Source of the DNA: JANXLS01 sp038227045
GTDB lineage: Bacteria > Planctomycetota > SZUA-567 > H5-PLA8
Length of the DNA: 64,000 nucleotides
Reading direction: 5' to 3'
Assembly: GCA_038227045.1 (NCBI GenBank)
Contig: JBBRQD010000016.1
Span: forward strand, 11,827-75,826
Shown: in pieces, positions 51,834 to 61,327 of the stretch
Numbering within the stretch: the first letter of the stretch is position 1
Layout: each line of letters starts with the position of its first letter
Made by a program: the position numbers and the translations under genes
Notes under the pieces: model-generated
Told to the model about the DNA's origin: nothing
Database searches by the model: none
What the model saw: only the letters and a program-made list of their open reading frames with translations

Positions 51834-54556
51834 GATGGATTCCTCTGCAGCGCGCGCACAATGGCCGGCCAGCGCCGCGCGGCCACGTCGCTCAGAAATA
51901 GAATGCATGCCGCCAGCAGTGCCCAATGCCCCAGGTCGGTCAGGGTCTCGCGCCGTTTGCCTGCCGGCGACGAGAGGGACACAGTGTCGGCGTCGAGCTT
52001 TCCGCCACCCGCTTCGCAAAGATCGTGCAGAAATTTATTGTCTGGCGCGAGCGTCAGGTATTCGCGGAAATTCGAGACGACGATTCCGGTCGAGACAATC
52101 TGTCCGTGCTCGGGCCCGCGGAACTTGACGGCGTAAAGACCTTTCGAGCGAATGCGGTGCGTCGCGGCATACCGGCCGGGCCCGTCGGGGTCCAATTCAA
52201 AGCGCTCCATGTTGCTTCGCGTATACAGGAGCCCCTGTTCGCCGAGCGAGTACATTTCGCAGTGCACGCTTTTGCCGCTGATGAAGCGTTCTTTCAGATC
52301 GAGCAGATCGACACTGGCACGCACCGACTGGCCGCTCACGCTGAGGTGCGGAACGAGCTTTGTGTTTTGCGAGCGGCGCGCAACGCTCAAGATGACGCCG
52401 TTCCAAAAGGCGTCGAAGTTGCGGCCCCATTCGCGAAGCCACAGTACGCCCCATTTGTCTTTCACATCCGACGTAAACACCGCGGCGCGCCCTTCGCCGC
52501 AGTCCCAGGAGGCCAGCAAGGGATCGTATTCCGGCGGAACGGCCAGGATGTTCGTCGCGCCGATTTTGAGTTTTGTGCGCACGTAACCGAAGAGCATCGG
52601 AGCGGTGTTGATGTCCAGATTTTCGATGAGCGGCGAGTCCGCGATTTTACGCGGGCGAAAGGGATCTTCGGCGACGACGCCGGCTTCCGTTTCGCCGAAG
52701 AGCGATTTGATCGCCTCTAACGGAACACCCGAGCTGTCTTCCTTCAAATAGAGTCCCCCGCCCCATCGCGCCATTTCTTCCAATTCCTTTACGTCGGATT
52801 CCGGGCCGCCGGGAATTGTCGAAATTCGATAGTGATCGGAATTCAGTTTTGCGGCCAGACGCGGATAGCTGTAGCCGGAATCGAAATAGCCGTCGGACAG
52901 AACCACGATGTGCTTGAGGCGTGTGTCCTGCTGCGAAAGTTCTTCCGCGGCGCGGCGCATCGACTGATATATGTTCGAGCCTTTGTCGAAGGCGGCGGCA
53001 TTCGCGAATTCGCGCTGAATGTCGTCGCGGATGCGGTCGCGATCGTAGACTTTCTGCATACGCAGCAGCCAGCGCGACGCGGTGCGTTCGTTTCCCGTTC
53101 CGATGATTCCCAGAAAATCATTCGGCGCAAGCCGGTCGGCGATCGCCTGCGCGACCGTGCGGACAAATTCCGGGGCGTCGAATATTTGCCCGTTCGCGAG
53201 TTTCTGCGTCACCATGCTGCGCGACGTGTCCACCACCAGCGCGACCGAAGAGGAGGGTTTGGTCAGTCCTTCCGGCAAGCACGATACGGGCAGAATGTCG
53301 TCCAGCGGTGTCCCGGCGTATTGGCCGGCCGTCAGGCTGTGCTGCCCGCCGATCACGACGGCTCCGCCTCCGAAATCGCGCACATAGTCGCGCAGCACTC
53401 GCATCTGATTTTCAGAGAGGCTTGCAGCGGGCACGTTGTTCAACACGACCGCATCGAATCCGAAAAGCTCCAGCAGCGTCTGCGGCGCGCCGTACGCGTC
53501 GCGATACTCGATGAACGATTTTTTCGAGCGCAGCGCTTCGATCAGGCGGCTGGATTCCAATTCATGCGTGCCGATAACCAGAATATGCGGCGCGCCGACG
53601 GCGGTCAGATACGCGAAGGCCTGATCGTTTTCGCGCGGTTGAATTTCGTTGGTTTCAAAGAGCGCGCGATAGACGTACTGTCCACTTTCCGCGATGCTCT
53701 GGCGAAAGGTCACTTCCGAAGCTCCCGGCGCAAGCGTCACATCCTTCGAGCCGGCGAGAAAACCGTTTCGGTACAGCATTATTTTTCCGACTGTTGCGCG
53801 CGTGGACATCAGCGCCACTTTGGCATCGAACGCCTCCTGTATGCGCACCTGCGTCGGCAGATTCAACGCGGCCACGAGCACGTCCAGCGGACGGTCCTTT
53901 TCGTTCACCGTGCTCGGCGACGGAACGGTGCGCGCATTCACGTCGATGCCGCTGTTCCTTAGGTTTCCTGCGAGCGCCAGCGCGGAGCCGTCGGTCTCGT
54001 TGCCGTCCGTCCACAGGACGATGCGCTTTCCGATTCCGGCGGGGAATGTCGATGCGGCCAGTTCGAGGGCGGCGTCGAAACGCGTCTCGTTGCGCTCCAA
54101 TTCGGCGAACGCCTGCGTGCCGGGCTTCGCGTCAAGCGCGCTCTGAATGAAGGAGCGCGCCGCTTCCTCTATAATGGGCTTCCCGGCCGGTGGAATACAG
54201 ACGCGGCAGCGCCCGGCAAAAATCAGCATTCCGTATTGCCGGTCGTCGGACGCGCCTTTGGAGAGTTCGGCGATTTCTTTTGCTACATCGACCATTTTCT
54301 CGCGCGGCATGCTTTCGGAAATGTCCACGATGGCGAGCGTGCACAGGCGCGTTTCATCCGTTGAACGCCACAGCCGCACGCGGACCAGCGACGCAACAAC
54401 CAGAATAATTCCAAGCGCTCGCAGGACGGCGATGGTCATTTTGCGCGCGCGTCCGGCGGCGGCGTCGGTTTTCAATGCGAAAAAAAGAACGGCTGGCAGC
54501 AGCAGCAGTAGCAGCCAGTATGCGGGCGCGAGCGTCTCCAGTCGTATACCGGCCAT
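51830..54556 (-). CDS. Membrane protein with two vWA domains
   Basis: 908 residues. Two N-terminal helices (about 13-28 and 42-58), then a first vWA domain with MIDAS D78-I-S80-E-S82 (LAIVDISESMPREK), a beta-rich linker, a region of class-I glutamine-amidotransferase-like fold (ILVIGTHELESSRLIEALR, AVVIGGQHSLTAGQY), then a second vWA domain with MIDAS VVDTSRSMVTQ near residue 440, further beta domains, and a C-terminal membrane helix (HWALLAACILFLSDVAA). Both metal sites are intact, so both may bind ligands through Mg2+. It starts 9 bp after the BatA-like gene and its stop overlaps the next start. Probably an inner-membrane protein with both vWA modules outside the cytoplasm. Confidence 0.88.
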   Translation of the reverse strand: MAGIRLETLAPAYWLLLLLLPAVLFFALKTDAAAGRARKMTIAVLRALGIILVVASLVRVRLWRSTDETRLCTLAIVDISESMPREKMVDVAKEIAELSKGASDDRQYGMLIFAGRCRVCIPPAGKPIIEEAARSFIQSALDAKPGTQAFAELERNETRFDAALELAASTFPAGIGKRIVLWTDGNETDGSALALAGNLRNSGIDVNARTVPSPSTVNEKDRPLDVLVAALNLPTQVRIQEAFDAKVALMSTRATVGKIMLYRNGFLAGSKDVTLAPGASEVTFRQSIAESGQYVYRALFETNEIQPRENDQAFAYLTAVGAPHILVIGTHELESSRLIEALRSKKSFIEYRDAYGAPQTLLELFGFDAVVLNNVPAASLSENQMRVLRDYVRDFGGGAVVIGGQHSLTAGQYAGTPLDDILPVSCLPEGLTKPSSSVALVVDTSRSMVTQKLANGQIFDAPEFVRTVAQAIADRLAPNDFLGIIGTGNERTASRWLLRMQKVYDRDRIRDDIQREFANAAAFDKGSNIYQSMRRAAEELSQQDTRLKHIVVLSDGYFDSGYSYPRLAAKLNSDHYRISTIPGGPESDVKELEEMARWGGGLYLKEDSSGVPLEAIKSLFGETEAGVVAEDPFRPRKIADSPLIENLDINTAPMLFGYVRTKLKIGATNILAVPPEYDPLLASWDCGEGRAAVFTSDVKDKWGVLWLREWGRNFDAFWNGVILSVARRSQNTKLVPHLSVSGQSVRASVDLLDLKERFISGKSVHCEMYSLGEQGLLYTRSNMERFELDPDGPGRYAATHRIRSKGLYAVKFRGPEHGQIVSTGIVVSNFREYLTLAPDNKFLHDLCEAGGGKLDADTVSLSSPAGKRRETLTDLGHWALLAACILFLSDVAARRWPAIVRALQRNPS

Positions 54557-54565
54557 GCAATCGTC

Positions 54566-56563
54566 CTAGAAAAATATGCGGCGGTGAAAGAGGTAATTCT
54601 CAGCGGCCAACAGCATCACGGCAAACGCCGCGAAATAAGCCCATAAATTCGCGGATGCCTGATGTTCAACGAGCGCGTCCAGCGTCACCGCTTCCGCGCG
54701 GCTATTCGAAATCCCGCCTCGGTCGCCGATTGTTCCAATTCGAATGGCGTCCGACGCGGACAGATTGCTCACTCGCTGCGATCCGAAGTTCACCGCAAAA
54801 CCGCGGCTGGGCGTGGGCTCCGTGTCCACCCGATAGCGATACACGCCGGGCCGAAACGTGTCGTAGAACATCACGTTTTCCGCGCCCGGTGGAATGTCGA
54901 TTTTTTGCGGAGCGCCGTTGTCCGGCGGCGACACCGTCACCGATTTCCAGGCGCTGTCCACCGCTATGGACAGCGCTTCGCCGGGCGCGATCTGCGTCAC
55001 CGGTTCGATGCCACGTTTGAACCATTCGAAACAATTCAACACGAATAGCGGAAGTTCCTTTTTGAATTGAATATCGGAGTCGGCGGGGTTGAAACCGAGA
55101 TAGGCGACTTTGCGCCGCCCGATTTCGCGCGCGAGAATCAGCGGTGAGCTGACCAGTTCCGCCACCACGTCGGTTGATTTGTCGGTGAGTTGAAGATCTT
55201 TCGCGCGCTTTAAAAACACGTCGCGCATGTTGAGGTAGTTCATCAGCGGATGGCCTTCGTCCCATTTTCGGATGAGCGGTTTGTCGCCCAAAACACCTTT
55301 GACCAGGACGGGAATTTCGGGCGATTCGGCGTTCACAAAAAGCGCGTGGCAGGGCGGCAATTCGTTGGCAGGGGGCGCCCAATTGTCGAAGACGACGGCT
55401 TCGAATTGAGACTTAAGCGCGTTCTTATCCTGCGCGATTTTCTGGTAATCCGCCGCCGCCAGAAAGCCGCCTTCGACACCGGTATCGCTGCGCAGCACGC
55501 GCGCGAGGTAGTATTCGTTCGCGGCTTTTTCGTCCATGGGTTCGCGAGTCACCAACGCCACTTTCATGCGATGCGGCGCGGGCAGGAAATCGACGGCTTC
55601 GTTGTCTTCCTGAAGCGCATCTTGGACGGCGAGCCGGGCCTTCAGCGTTCCGCCGCGCCGGTAATCCATGCTGAAATTCACGACCTGAGTCGCGCCCGGT
55701 GCAATTTCCGCAATCGTCGCGCGCTGCACTTTGCCGTCGAGATACAGCTCGACCGGAATTTTGAGCGGTTGACTGGCGCTGCTGAAAAGCGTGACGGTGG
55801 ATTCGATTTCGTCACTGTTGAGTTTCTTGCGGCTCTTGAATCCCACAATCCCCACATTCTCGGAGGACTTGCCCGCTCGGACGCAGCGAATCTTTCCGAC
55901 GGCGTCCGGAAGATTGTTCAATGCGGCGAAGTCGTTTGAGTCGGCTGAACCGTTGTCGATCACGGTGACGCGAACGTTCTTTTCGGACTTGGCGAGCTCG
56001 ACGGCCAGTTGACAGGCGGGCGCGAACGCGGCGGATTCGTTGCGCGCTTCAAGCAGCGCGACGCTGCGTTCCAGAATGGCCGGTTCACTCTCGCCGCTGC
56101 TCACGATCGTGGTCCGCGCGCCGACACCGACAATGGTCATGCGGTCGCCCGGATTCAGTGCGCGGATCATGGTTTGCAGGGCGAGTTTTTCCTGATCGAG
56201 GCGGGACGGACCCGTACGCGCGGGTTTTTCCAAACCTTCGAGCACTTTCAGCTTCGTGGCATCGCAGGCCCGCGTCGAACCCGACAGATCGATCAGCACC
56301 AATTCCAAACGCCCGCCGTCAGTCCCGGCGAAATAGGGGCGCGCGAACGCGAGGACCAGCGCGAGCGCGATGGCCACTTGAAGCAGGAGCGAAATCAGCG
56401 TGCGGCGTTCGCTCGACATACGCCGGCCGGCGCGCGCCACTTGCAGCCATGGCGCGAGGTCGGCGACTGAGAATCGCCGGCGCGGCATGCGCAGCAGATA
56501 GATGGCGACGACTCCCGCCACCACCAGCAGCAGCCATAGTCCCGATGGAAACATCAGCTTCAT
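54566..56563 (-). CDS. BatA-like membrane protein with vWA domain
   Basis: 665 residues. N-terminal BatA-type region: membrane helix about 6-24, the basic loop RMPRRRFSVADLAPWL, second helix about 58-76. A vWA domain follows with intact MIDAS D92-L-S94-G-S96 (LVLIDLSGSTRACD). The remainder is beta-rich, and a last helix (WAYFAAFAVMLLAAENYLF) ends the protein with FHRRIFF in the cytoplasm. Bat proteins ('Bacteroides aerotolerance') are encoded with MoxR and DUF58 in many bacteria. It overlaps the upstream gene by 4 nt (ATGA). Confidence 0.9.
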   Translation of the reverse strand: MKLMFPSGLWLLLVVAGVVAIYLLRMPRRRFSVADLAPWLQVARAGRRMSSERRTLISLLLQVAIALALVLAFARPYFAGTDGGRLELVLIDLSGSTRACDATKLKVLEGLEKPARTGPSRLDQEKLALQTMIRALNPGDRMTIVGVGARTTIVSSGESEPAILERSVALLEARNESAAFAPACQLAVELAKSEKNVRVTVIDNGSADSNDFAALNNLPDAVGKIRCVRAGKSSENVGIVGFKSRKKLNSDEIESTVTLFSSASQPLKIPVELYLDGKVQRATIAEIAPGATQVVNFSMDYRRGGTLKARLAVQDALQEDNEAVDFLPAPHRMKVALVTREPMDEKAANEYYLARVLRSDTGVEGGFLAAADYQKIAQDKNALKSQFEAVVFDNWAPPANELPPCHALFVNAESPEIPVLVKGVLGDKPLIRKWDEGHPLMNYLNMRDVFLKRAKDLQLTDKSTDVVAELVSSPLILAREIGRRKVAYLGFNPADSDIQFKKELPLFVLNCFEWFKRGIEPVTQIAPGEALSIAVDSAWKSVTVSPPDNGAPQKIDIPPGAENVMFYDTFRPGVYRYRVDTEPTPSRGFAVNFGSQRVSNLSASDAIRIGTIGDRGGISNSRAEAVTLDALVEHQASANLWAYFAAFAVMLLAAENYLFHRRIFF

Positions 56564-57825
56564 CGATGTTCCTCTTTTTTCGCTGGGCCGGATTCCAAAC
56601 GCATCCAGTTTTTGAGTTTCTCCGCGGTGGCGGAGGGGATGTCGCCTTTTTCAATTTCTCGATTGAGCAGATCCTGATTCGCGCGCTTCACGCGCAACGC
56701 CGCCTCGCTCTTGGGATCGTCGATCGCGGTGTCTCGATCCTTCTGGTATTTTTCGTCCGTCGCCAGGAGCGCGCTGGCATCGATGGCCACTGCGGTGGTC
56801 TTTAAGCCGATTTTTCCGCGCGCCGCTTTTGTATTCGCGGCCGACAATTCAGTCTGCCGCTGAAGCTGTTCCAGTTCCTCGGACTCGACCGCCGCCTTGA
56901 TGCCCATCGAACGCTGCACGCGATCGCGGACGATTTGCTCGGTGGGCGCCTGCGTCGCGATGCGCACGCCCGTGACTTTCTGGCCGTTCGCCAAGACGAA
57001 CTGGTACGATTCCTTGTTCTTGCGTTCGAACTCGTCGTGCTGCTGCCGGATCTGATCCAGGTCGGCGACCGCGTTCTTCATCGCTTCGAACGCCGTGGCT
57101 CCCCCGCCCCCTTTATAGTCAATCCCTTTGGCACTGATCAGCCGCATCAAATCGGCGCTGGTCATTTTTTTCATTTCGGCTTCGCTGATATTCATCGACT
57201 CCAGCATTTTTTTGATGTCGTCTTTCTGCTCGGCGGACACCCCGGGCAGGTCTTGCAAACCCTGGATCATGTTGAGCATTTCATTCTGCGTTTCCTGCGT
57301 CACGGCCTGCTCTGTCGGCACGATGTGGGGTGGATAAAGCAAATAGAGCCAGCCGACGCACACGGCTGAAATCAGCAGTCCAAGCGTTGCGCTCCGGGGC
57401 CAAAGCAAGTTTGGAATGCGTCCCAGCTTTGCGTTGCGTGCGGCATTCAAACCGTCCTGAATCGCCAATGCGGCGAGCGAGCTACGCCCAGCTTTTCCTT
57501 GATCCTTCAGGAGAAAATAGTGCGCGTTGGCGAGACGGTCGTTAAGACCCAAATGTTTATCGAGCAGTTTGGCCGCGGCGTAGGGGCTGCGGAACGAATG
57601 CTTCCAGCCCATTGCCAGGCCAACCAGAAACGCGGCCGGAATCGCACAAAAAGAAAAGGCCGCGACGCCTCGCGATAGCCCGCACACTTTCGCCGCAACA
57701 ATGAGAATCGATGCGGCAACGCCGCCCCAGAGGATCGCCGACAGCCCGGCGCGAATGGCTTCCGCGAACGTCAATCGGCGACGGAAGCGCGCAATCAAAT
57801 TCGTGATTGTATTGAGATCGTCCAT
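56560..57825 (-). CDS. Membrane-anchored coiled-coil protein of the MoxR/vWA operon
   Basis: 421 residues, first gene of the operon; GGAG lies about 7 nt before the ATG. Three hydrophobic stretches: about 28-45, 52-70 and 148-166. The C-terminal about 250 residues are a highly charged helical region with clustered Met/Lys/Glu (MLESMNISEAEMKKMTSADL) and a Gly-run (YKGGGGATAF). No catalytic motif is recognised. In other MoxR loci this position is often taken by a DUF4175-like or similar membrane protein with a long helical tail; the resemblance here is only general. Confidence 0.8.
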   Translation of the reverse strand: MDDLNTITNLIARFRRRLTFAEAIRAGLSAILWGGVAASILIVAAKVCGLSRGVAAFSFCAIPAAFLVGLAMGWKHSFRSPYAAAKLLDKHLGLNDRLANAHYFLLKDQGKAGRSSLAALAIQDGLNAARNAKLGRIPNLLWPRSATLGLLISAVCVGWLYLLYPPHIVPTEQAVTQETQNEMLNMIQGLQDLPGVSAEQKDDIKKMLESMNISEAEMKKMTSADLMRLISAKGIDYKGGGGATAFEAMKNAVADLDQIRQQHDEFERKNKESYQFVLANGQKVTGVRIATQAPTEQIVRDRVQRSMGIKAAVESEELEQLQRQTELSAANTKAARGKIGLKTTAVAIDASALLATDEKYQKDRDTAIDDPKSEAALRVKRANQDLLNREIEKGDIPSATAEKLKNWMRLESGPAKKEEHR

Positions 57826-58010
57826 CCATGGCTCCGTTTTTGTTTACATGACGGTATACCGAACGGTGATGACATTGTGCGGTTTTATTTGCGCAAATGC
57901 GTTGTTGTTTTGCGCACGGTTCACTCTTGACGCGCAAGCCGCCGCGAAAAATCATTGAATTGTTTGCAGAAAGAAATTTGTTTGAAAAAAGTAAATGATA
58001 TTATGCACGC
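57826..58010. promoter_or_regulatory. Divergent promoter region of the MoxR/vWA operon and DUF58 gene
   Basis: 185 bp between two divergent starts, A+T-rich on the DUF58 side. It must hold promoters for both units; no unambiguous -35/-10 pair could be picked. The shared region suggests coordinated expression. Confidence 0.5.
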
Positions 58011-58952
58011 ATGAATGAACAACCCTCCATCGCAGAAACGCTACTCGACGCGCAATTCACGGCGCGCCTGAGCCAGCTTGCGCTCGTCGCTCCGCGTTCG
58101 TTTCGCGGCGCGAGCTCGGGAAAACGCTTCAGCCGTTCGCGTGGTGCGGAAGGCATGGAATTTGCCGATCACAAAGAATACTCGGCCGGCGACGACTTCC
58201 GCAGCATCGACTGGAACGTCTATGCGCGCCTCAACGAACTGGTCGTGAAGAATTTCGAGTCGCAGGAAAACCTGCGGCTATATGTGATGCTGGACACCAG
58301 CGCGTCAATGAATGGAGCGTCGCCGGAATCGCCCGCGATGCGAGATGGCGCGGTGCAACCGCGGAAAATCGATGTCGCGCGGCGTCTGGCGGCGGCGCTG
58401 GCCTATATCGGTTTCAACAACGAAGACTGGACCGGCGTGTACAACTTCACACAAACGGTCGGCGAGAGCTATGCTCCCTCGGGCAAGCCGCGCACCGCGT
58501 CGCTGCTTGATTTTCTGGGCAAAACGGCGCCTGGCGGGACGACGGATTACAAGACCGCGTTCAAGAGTTTTACGATCCAGCAGAGCCGCCCCGGGTTGGC
58601 CGTGATCATCTCCGATTTCGCGAACCTGAAGGGGCTGGACGACGGATTGAAATTTCTCGCCTACAATAATTTCGTCGTGATCGCTTTGCACATCACGGAC
58701 CCCGACGAGGAGTGCCCGTCGCTCGCCGGCGAGGTGGACCTTGTGGACATGGAGAGCGGCGAGAGCGTGCCGCTGACGGTTCGCGGCACTACGCTCGCCG
58801 AGTATCAGAAATTGTATCGCGTCCATCTGGCGCAGGCCGCCAAGGCGTTCTCGATTTACGATGCGACGTACCTCCGCATTTCGACAAAAGATGACGTGGC
58901 GCAGGTCGTGATGAATACGTTTAAACAACACAGGATCGTGCGCCAGCGTTGA
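58011..58952 (+). CDS. DUF58 domain protein
   Basis: 313 residues without membrane helices. The DUF58 signature is complete: GMEFADHKEYSAGDDFRSID followed by WNVYARLNELVVKNFESQEN, leading into a vWA-like fold with MIDAS D95-T-S-A-S (LYVMLDTSASMNG). DUF58 proteins are encoded beside moxR almost everywhere and are taken to be the MoxR partner on the cytoplasmic side. Here the gene is divergent from the operon rather than inside it. The start ATG has no strong Shine-Dalgarno. Confidence 0.93.
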   Translation: MNEQPSIAETLLDAQFTARLSQLALVAPRSFRGASSGKRFSRSRGAEGMEFADHKEYSAGDDFRSIDWNVYARLNELVVKNFESQENLRLYVMLDTSASMNGASPESPAMRDGAVQPRKIDVARRLAAALAYIGFNNEDWTGVYNFTQTVGESYAPSGKPRTASLLDFLGKTAPGGTTDYKTAFKSFTIQQSRPGLAVIISDFANLKGLDDGLKFLAYNNFVVIALHITDPDEECPSLAGEVDLVDMESGESVPLTVRGTTLAEYQKLYRVHLAQAAKAFSIYDATYLRISTKDDVAQVVMNTFKQHRIVRQR

Positions 58953-59269
58953 GGCTGCAACGCGCGCGTTCTGATTTATCGGTCGCCTACTTATTGACCC
59001 GCGCATTTCTAAAGCATCATTCTCGCTTGCGGCGGGCGGCGTTGAACTTCGTGGGTCTCGCACGGCGTATCTTCCCAATACGCCTTTGCTCGACCGCCTC
59101 GTTCAACTTGCCCGGCGCGGCGCGATAATGACGCTTTAGAAACGCGCGGGTCAATAATCGCAGATGAACGCGGATAGACGCGGATTACCGCAGATGAAAA
59201 AGGTAAATGTTGTTGGGTTGATGATTGAGTCAGTTGGGTGCGCTCGGAATAATTCTTGAGGAATGAATA
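58953..59269. other. Intergenic region with repeats
   Basis: 317 bp between DUF58 and the M13 peptidase gene, mostly made up of the 165-bp palindromic element (copy 2) followed directly by a cgcagatgaacgcggat-type repeat at about 59157-59200. I see no gene. Confidence 0.6.
58992..59156. repeat. 165-bp palindromic element, copy 2 (MITE/REP-like)
   Basis: The same 165 bases as copy 1 at 28715-28879 with two substitutions (both in the left half, near 59052 and 59070). It starts TATTGACCCGCGCATTTCTA and ends with the near reverse complement. Same orientation as copy 1 with respect to the window. Confidence 0.85.
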
Positions 59270-61297
59270 GTGCAAGTGATTACGAAATTGGTGGTCGTGT
59301 TGGCACTCGTTTGCGCAGGCCTTTCCGTTTCTTCCGAGCAATCAAAGCCGATTGATTTGGCTAACATGGATACCAGCGTGAAGCCGGGCGATGATTTTTA
59401 TCGCTATGCCAACGGCACGTGGCTGGCCAAGAATCCGATTCCGGCGGACGAAAGCCGGTGGGGGAGTTTCGAGGAAGTCACCGAGCGGGGCCGCCGCATC
59501 CTGCGCGAGATTGTCGAGGAGGCCGCAAAGCAGACGACCGCGCCGAAGGAGAGTCCGGCCCAATTGGTGGGCGACTTTTATACGAGTCTCATGGATGAGG
59601 CGCGGGCCGAAAGCGATGGGGCGCGCCCGCTTGACGAAGAGATGAAGCGCATCGCCGCCATTGCGAGCGTCAACGATCTTCACGATGCGATCGCACGGCT
59701 GCAGACTCTGCACGTGAATGTGCCGTTCTCCATTTATGCGGAGCAGGACGAGAAGCAGAGCAGCGAAGTCATCGTAAATCTTGGGCAGGGCGGACTCGGC
59801 CTGCCGGATCGCGACTACTACACTCAAACCGATGAGACGTCGAAGAAATTGCGCGGCCAGTACACCGCGCACGTGGCCAAAATGTTTGAACTGCTCGGCG
59901 ACGACGCGGCCGCCGCTTCCAGCCAGGCCGCCACAATTCTGGCGATCGAAACACAGCTTGCGGGGGCGTCGTTCACGAAACTGCAGCGGCGCGATCCGGA
60001 AACGAATTACCACAAGATGACGCTCGACGCGCTCGCGGAACTTACGCCGAACGTGTCGTGGCTGCGGCTTTATGAGGGCATGGGCATCGCCGACCGCCGC
60101 GCGGTCAATGTCGGGCAGCCGCCCTTCTTCAAGCAGGTCGACGCTATGTTGAAAACGGTGCCGCTGGCCGATTGGAAAGCGTACCTGCGCTGGCATCTGG
60201 TTCACAACACCGCGCACTTGCTGAGCAGCGCATTCGTCAACGAGGACTTCGATTTCAATGAAAAAACTCTGACCGGAGCCAAGGAGCTCAAATCACGTTG
60301 GAAACGCGCGCTTCGACTGGTGGACCGCAGCATCGGCGACGCCGTCGGCCAGCTTTATGTGGTGAAGAATTTCAGTCCCGAAGCCAAAGCAAAAGCTCAG
60401 CAACTGGTGGCCAACTTGCGCGTCGAATTGCGCGAACGAATTCAGAAACTCGACTGGATGGGCGCCGACACCAAGACGCAAGCGCTGCGCAAACTCGACG
60501 CGTTCGCGGTCAAAATCGGCTACCCGGACAAGTGGCGCGACTATTCCGGCCTGACCGTCGACCGCGGACCTGCGGTCCTCAATGCGATGCGCATCCGACA
60601 GTTTGAATCCCGGCGGAACATCAAGAAGCTGGGCCAGCCGGTGGACCGCACCGAATGGCACATGAGCGCGCCGACCGTCAATGCGTACTACAGCCAAAAT
60701 ATGAACGAGATCGTCTTCCCGGCGGGAATACTGCAACCGCCATTCTTCGACGCGAACGCCGACGACGCGGTGAACTATGGCGGCATCGGCGCGGTGATTG
60801 GACACGAGATGTCGCATGGTTTCGACGACAAGGGGCGCAAGTCGGACGCCGATGGCAATCTGAAGGATTGGTGGACCGCGGAAGACGCGAAGAATTACGA
60901 AGCGCGTTCCAGCGTGGTGCAAAAACAATTCGATGGGTTCGTTGTACTTGACGGGCTGCACGTGAACGGGGCGCTGACGCTCGGCGAGAACATCGCGGAT
61001 CTTGGCGGCATCGCCATTGCTTATGGGGCGCTGCAAAAAGCGCTGGATGGAAAACCGCGCGCGGCGATTGACGGCTTCACGCCGGAACAGCGCTTCTTTC
61101 TCGCATTCGCGCAAGTGTGGCGGCAGAATATCCGCCCTCAGGCGCTGAAGATGCGATTGCGTCTCGACCCGCATTCGCCGGGGCAGTTCCGCTGCAATGG
61201 GCCGCTCTCGAATTTGAACGAATTCATGCAGGCGTTTGGGATCAAGGAAGGCGAACCGATGATGCGCCCGGCCGCGGAGCGCGTGCGGATCTGGTGA
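59270..61297 (+). CDS. M13 family zinc metallopeptidase (neprilysin/PepO-like)
   Basis: 675 residues from a GTG with GAGGA 7 nt upstream. Signal peptide LVVVLALVCAGLSVSS. N-terminal M13 domain (DTSVKPGDDFYRYANGTWLA, IPADESRWGSFEEVTERGRR) and C-terminal catalytic domain: NAYYSQNMNEIVFPAGILQP, zinc site H512-E-M-S-H516 in GAVIGHEMSHGFDDKGRKSD, third ligand Glu573 in LGENIADLGG, and the C-terminal VRCNGPLSNLNEF-like RCNGPLSNLNEFMQAFG. Secreted peptidase acting on peptides in the periplasm or outside. All catalytic residues are in place. Confidence 0.96.
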   Translation: MQVITKLVVVLALVCAGLSVSSEQSKPIDLANMDTSVKPGDDFYRYANGTWLAKNPIPADESRWGSFEEVTERGRRILREIVEEAAKQTTAPKESPAQLVGDFYTSLMDEARAESDGARPLDEEMKRIAAIASVNDLHDAIARLQTLHVNVPFSIYAEQDEKQSSEVIVNLGQGGLGLPDRDYYTQTDETSKKLRGQYTAHVAKMFELLGDDAAAASSQAATILAIETQLAGASFTKLQRRDPETNYHKMTLDALAELTPNVSWLRLYEGMGIADRRAVNVGQPPFFKQVDAMLKTVPLADWKAYLRWHLVHNTAHLLSSAFVNEDFDFNEKTLTGAKELKSRWKRALRLVDRSIGDAVGQLYVVKNFSPEAKAKAQQLVANLRVELRERIQKLDWMGADTKTQALRKLDAFAVKIGYPDKWRDYSGLTVDRGPAVLNAMRIRQFESRRNIKKLGQPVDRTEWHMSAPTVNAYYSQNMNEIVFPAGILQPPFFDANADDAVNYGGIGAVIGHEMSHGFDDKGRKSDADGNLKDWWTAEDAKNYEARSSVVQKQFDGFVVLDGLHVNGALTLGENIADLGGIAIAYGALQKALDGKPRAAIDGFTPEQRFFLAFAQVWRQNIRPQALKMRLRLDPHSPGQFRCNGPLSNLNEFMQAFGIKEGEPMMRPAAERVRIW

Positions 61298-61327
61298 TGC
61301 GGCATTTTCCCTGTATTCAAGGTCTAA

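Noticed and set aside
51834..52019. Upstream extension of the TPR-propeller gene
   Set aside because: It lies inside the vWA gene in another frame; the ATGA overlap and signal peptide mark the true start at 51833.
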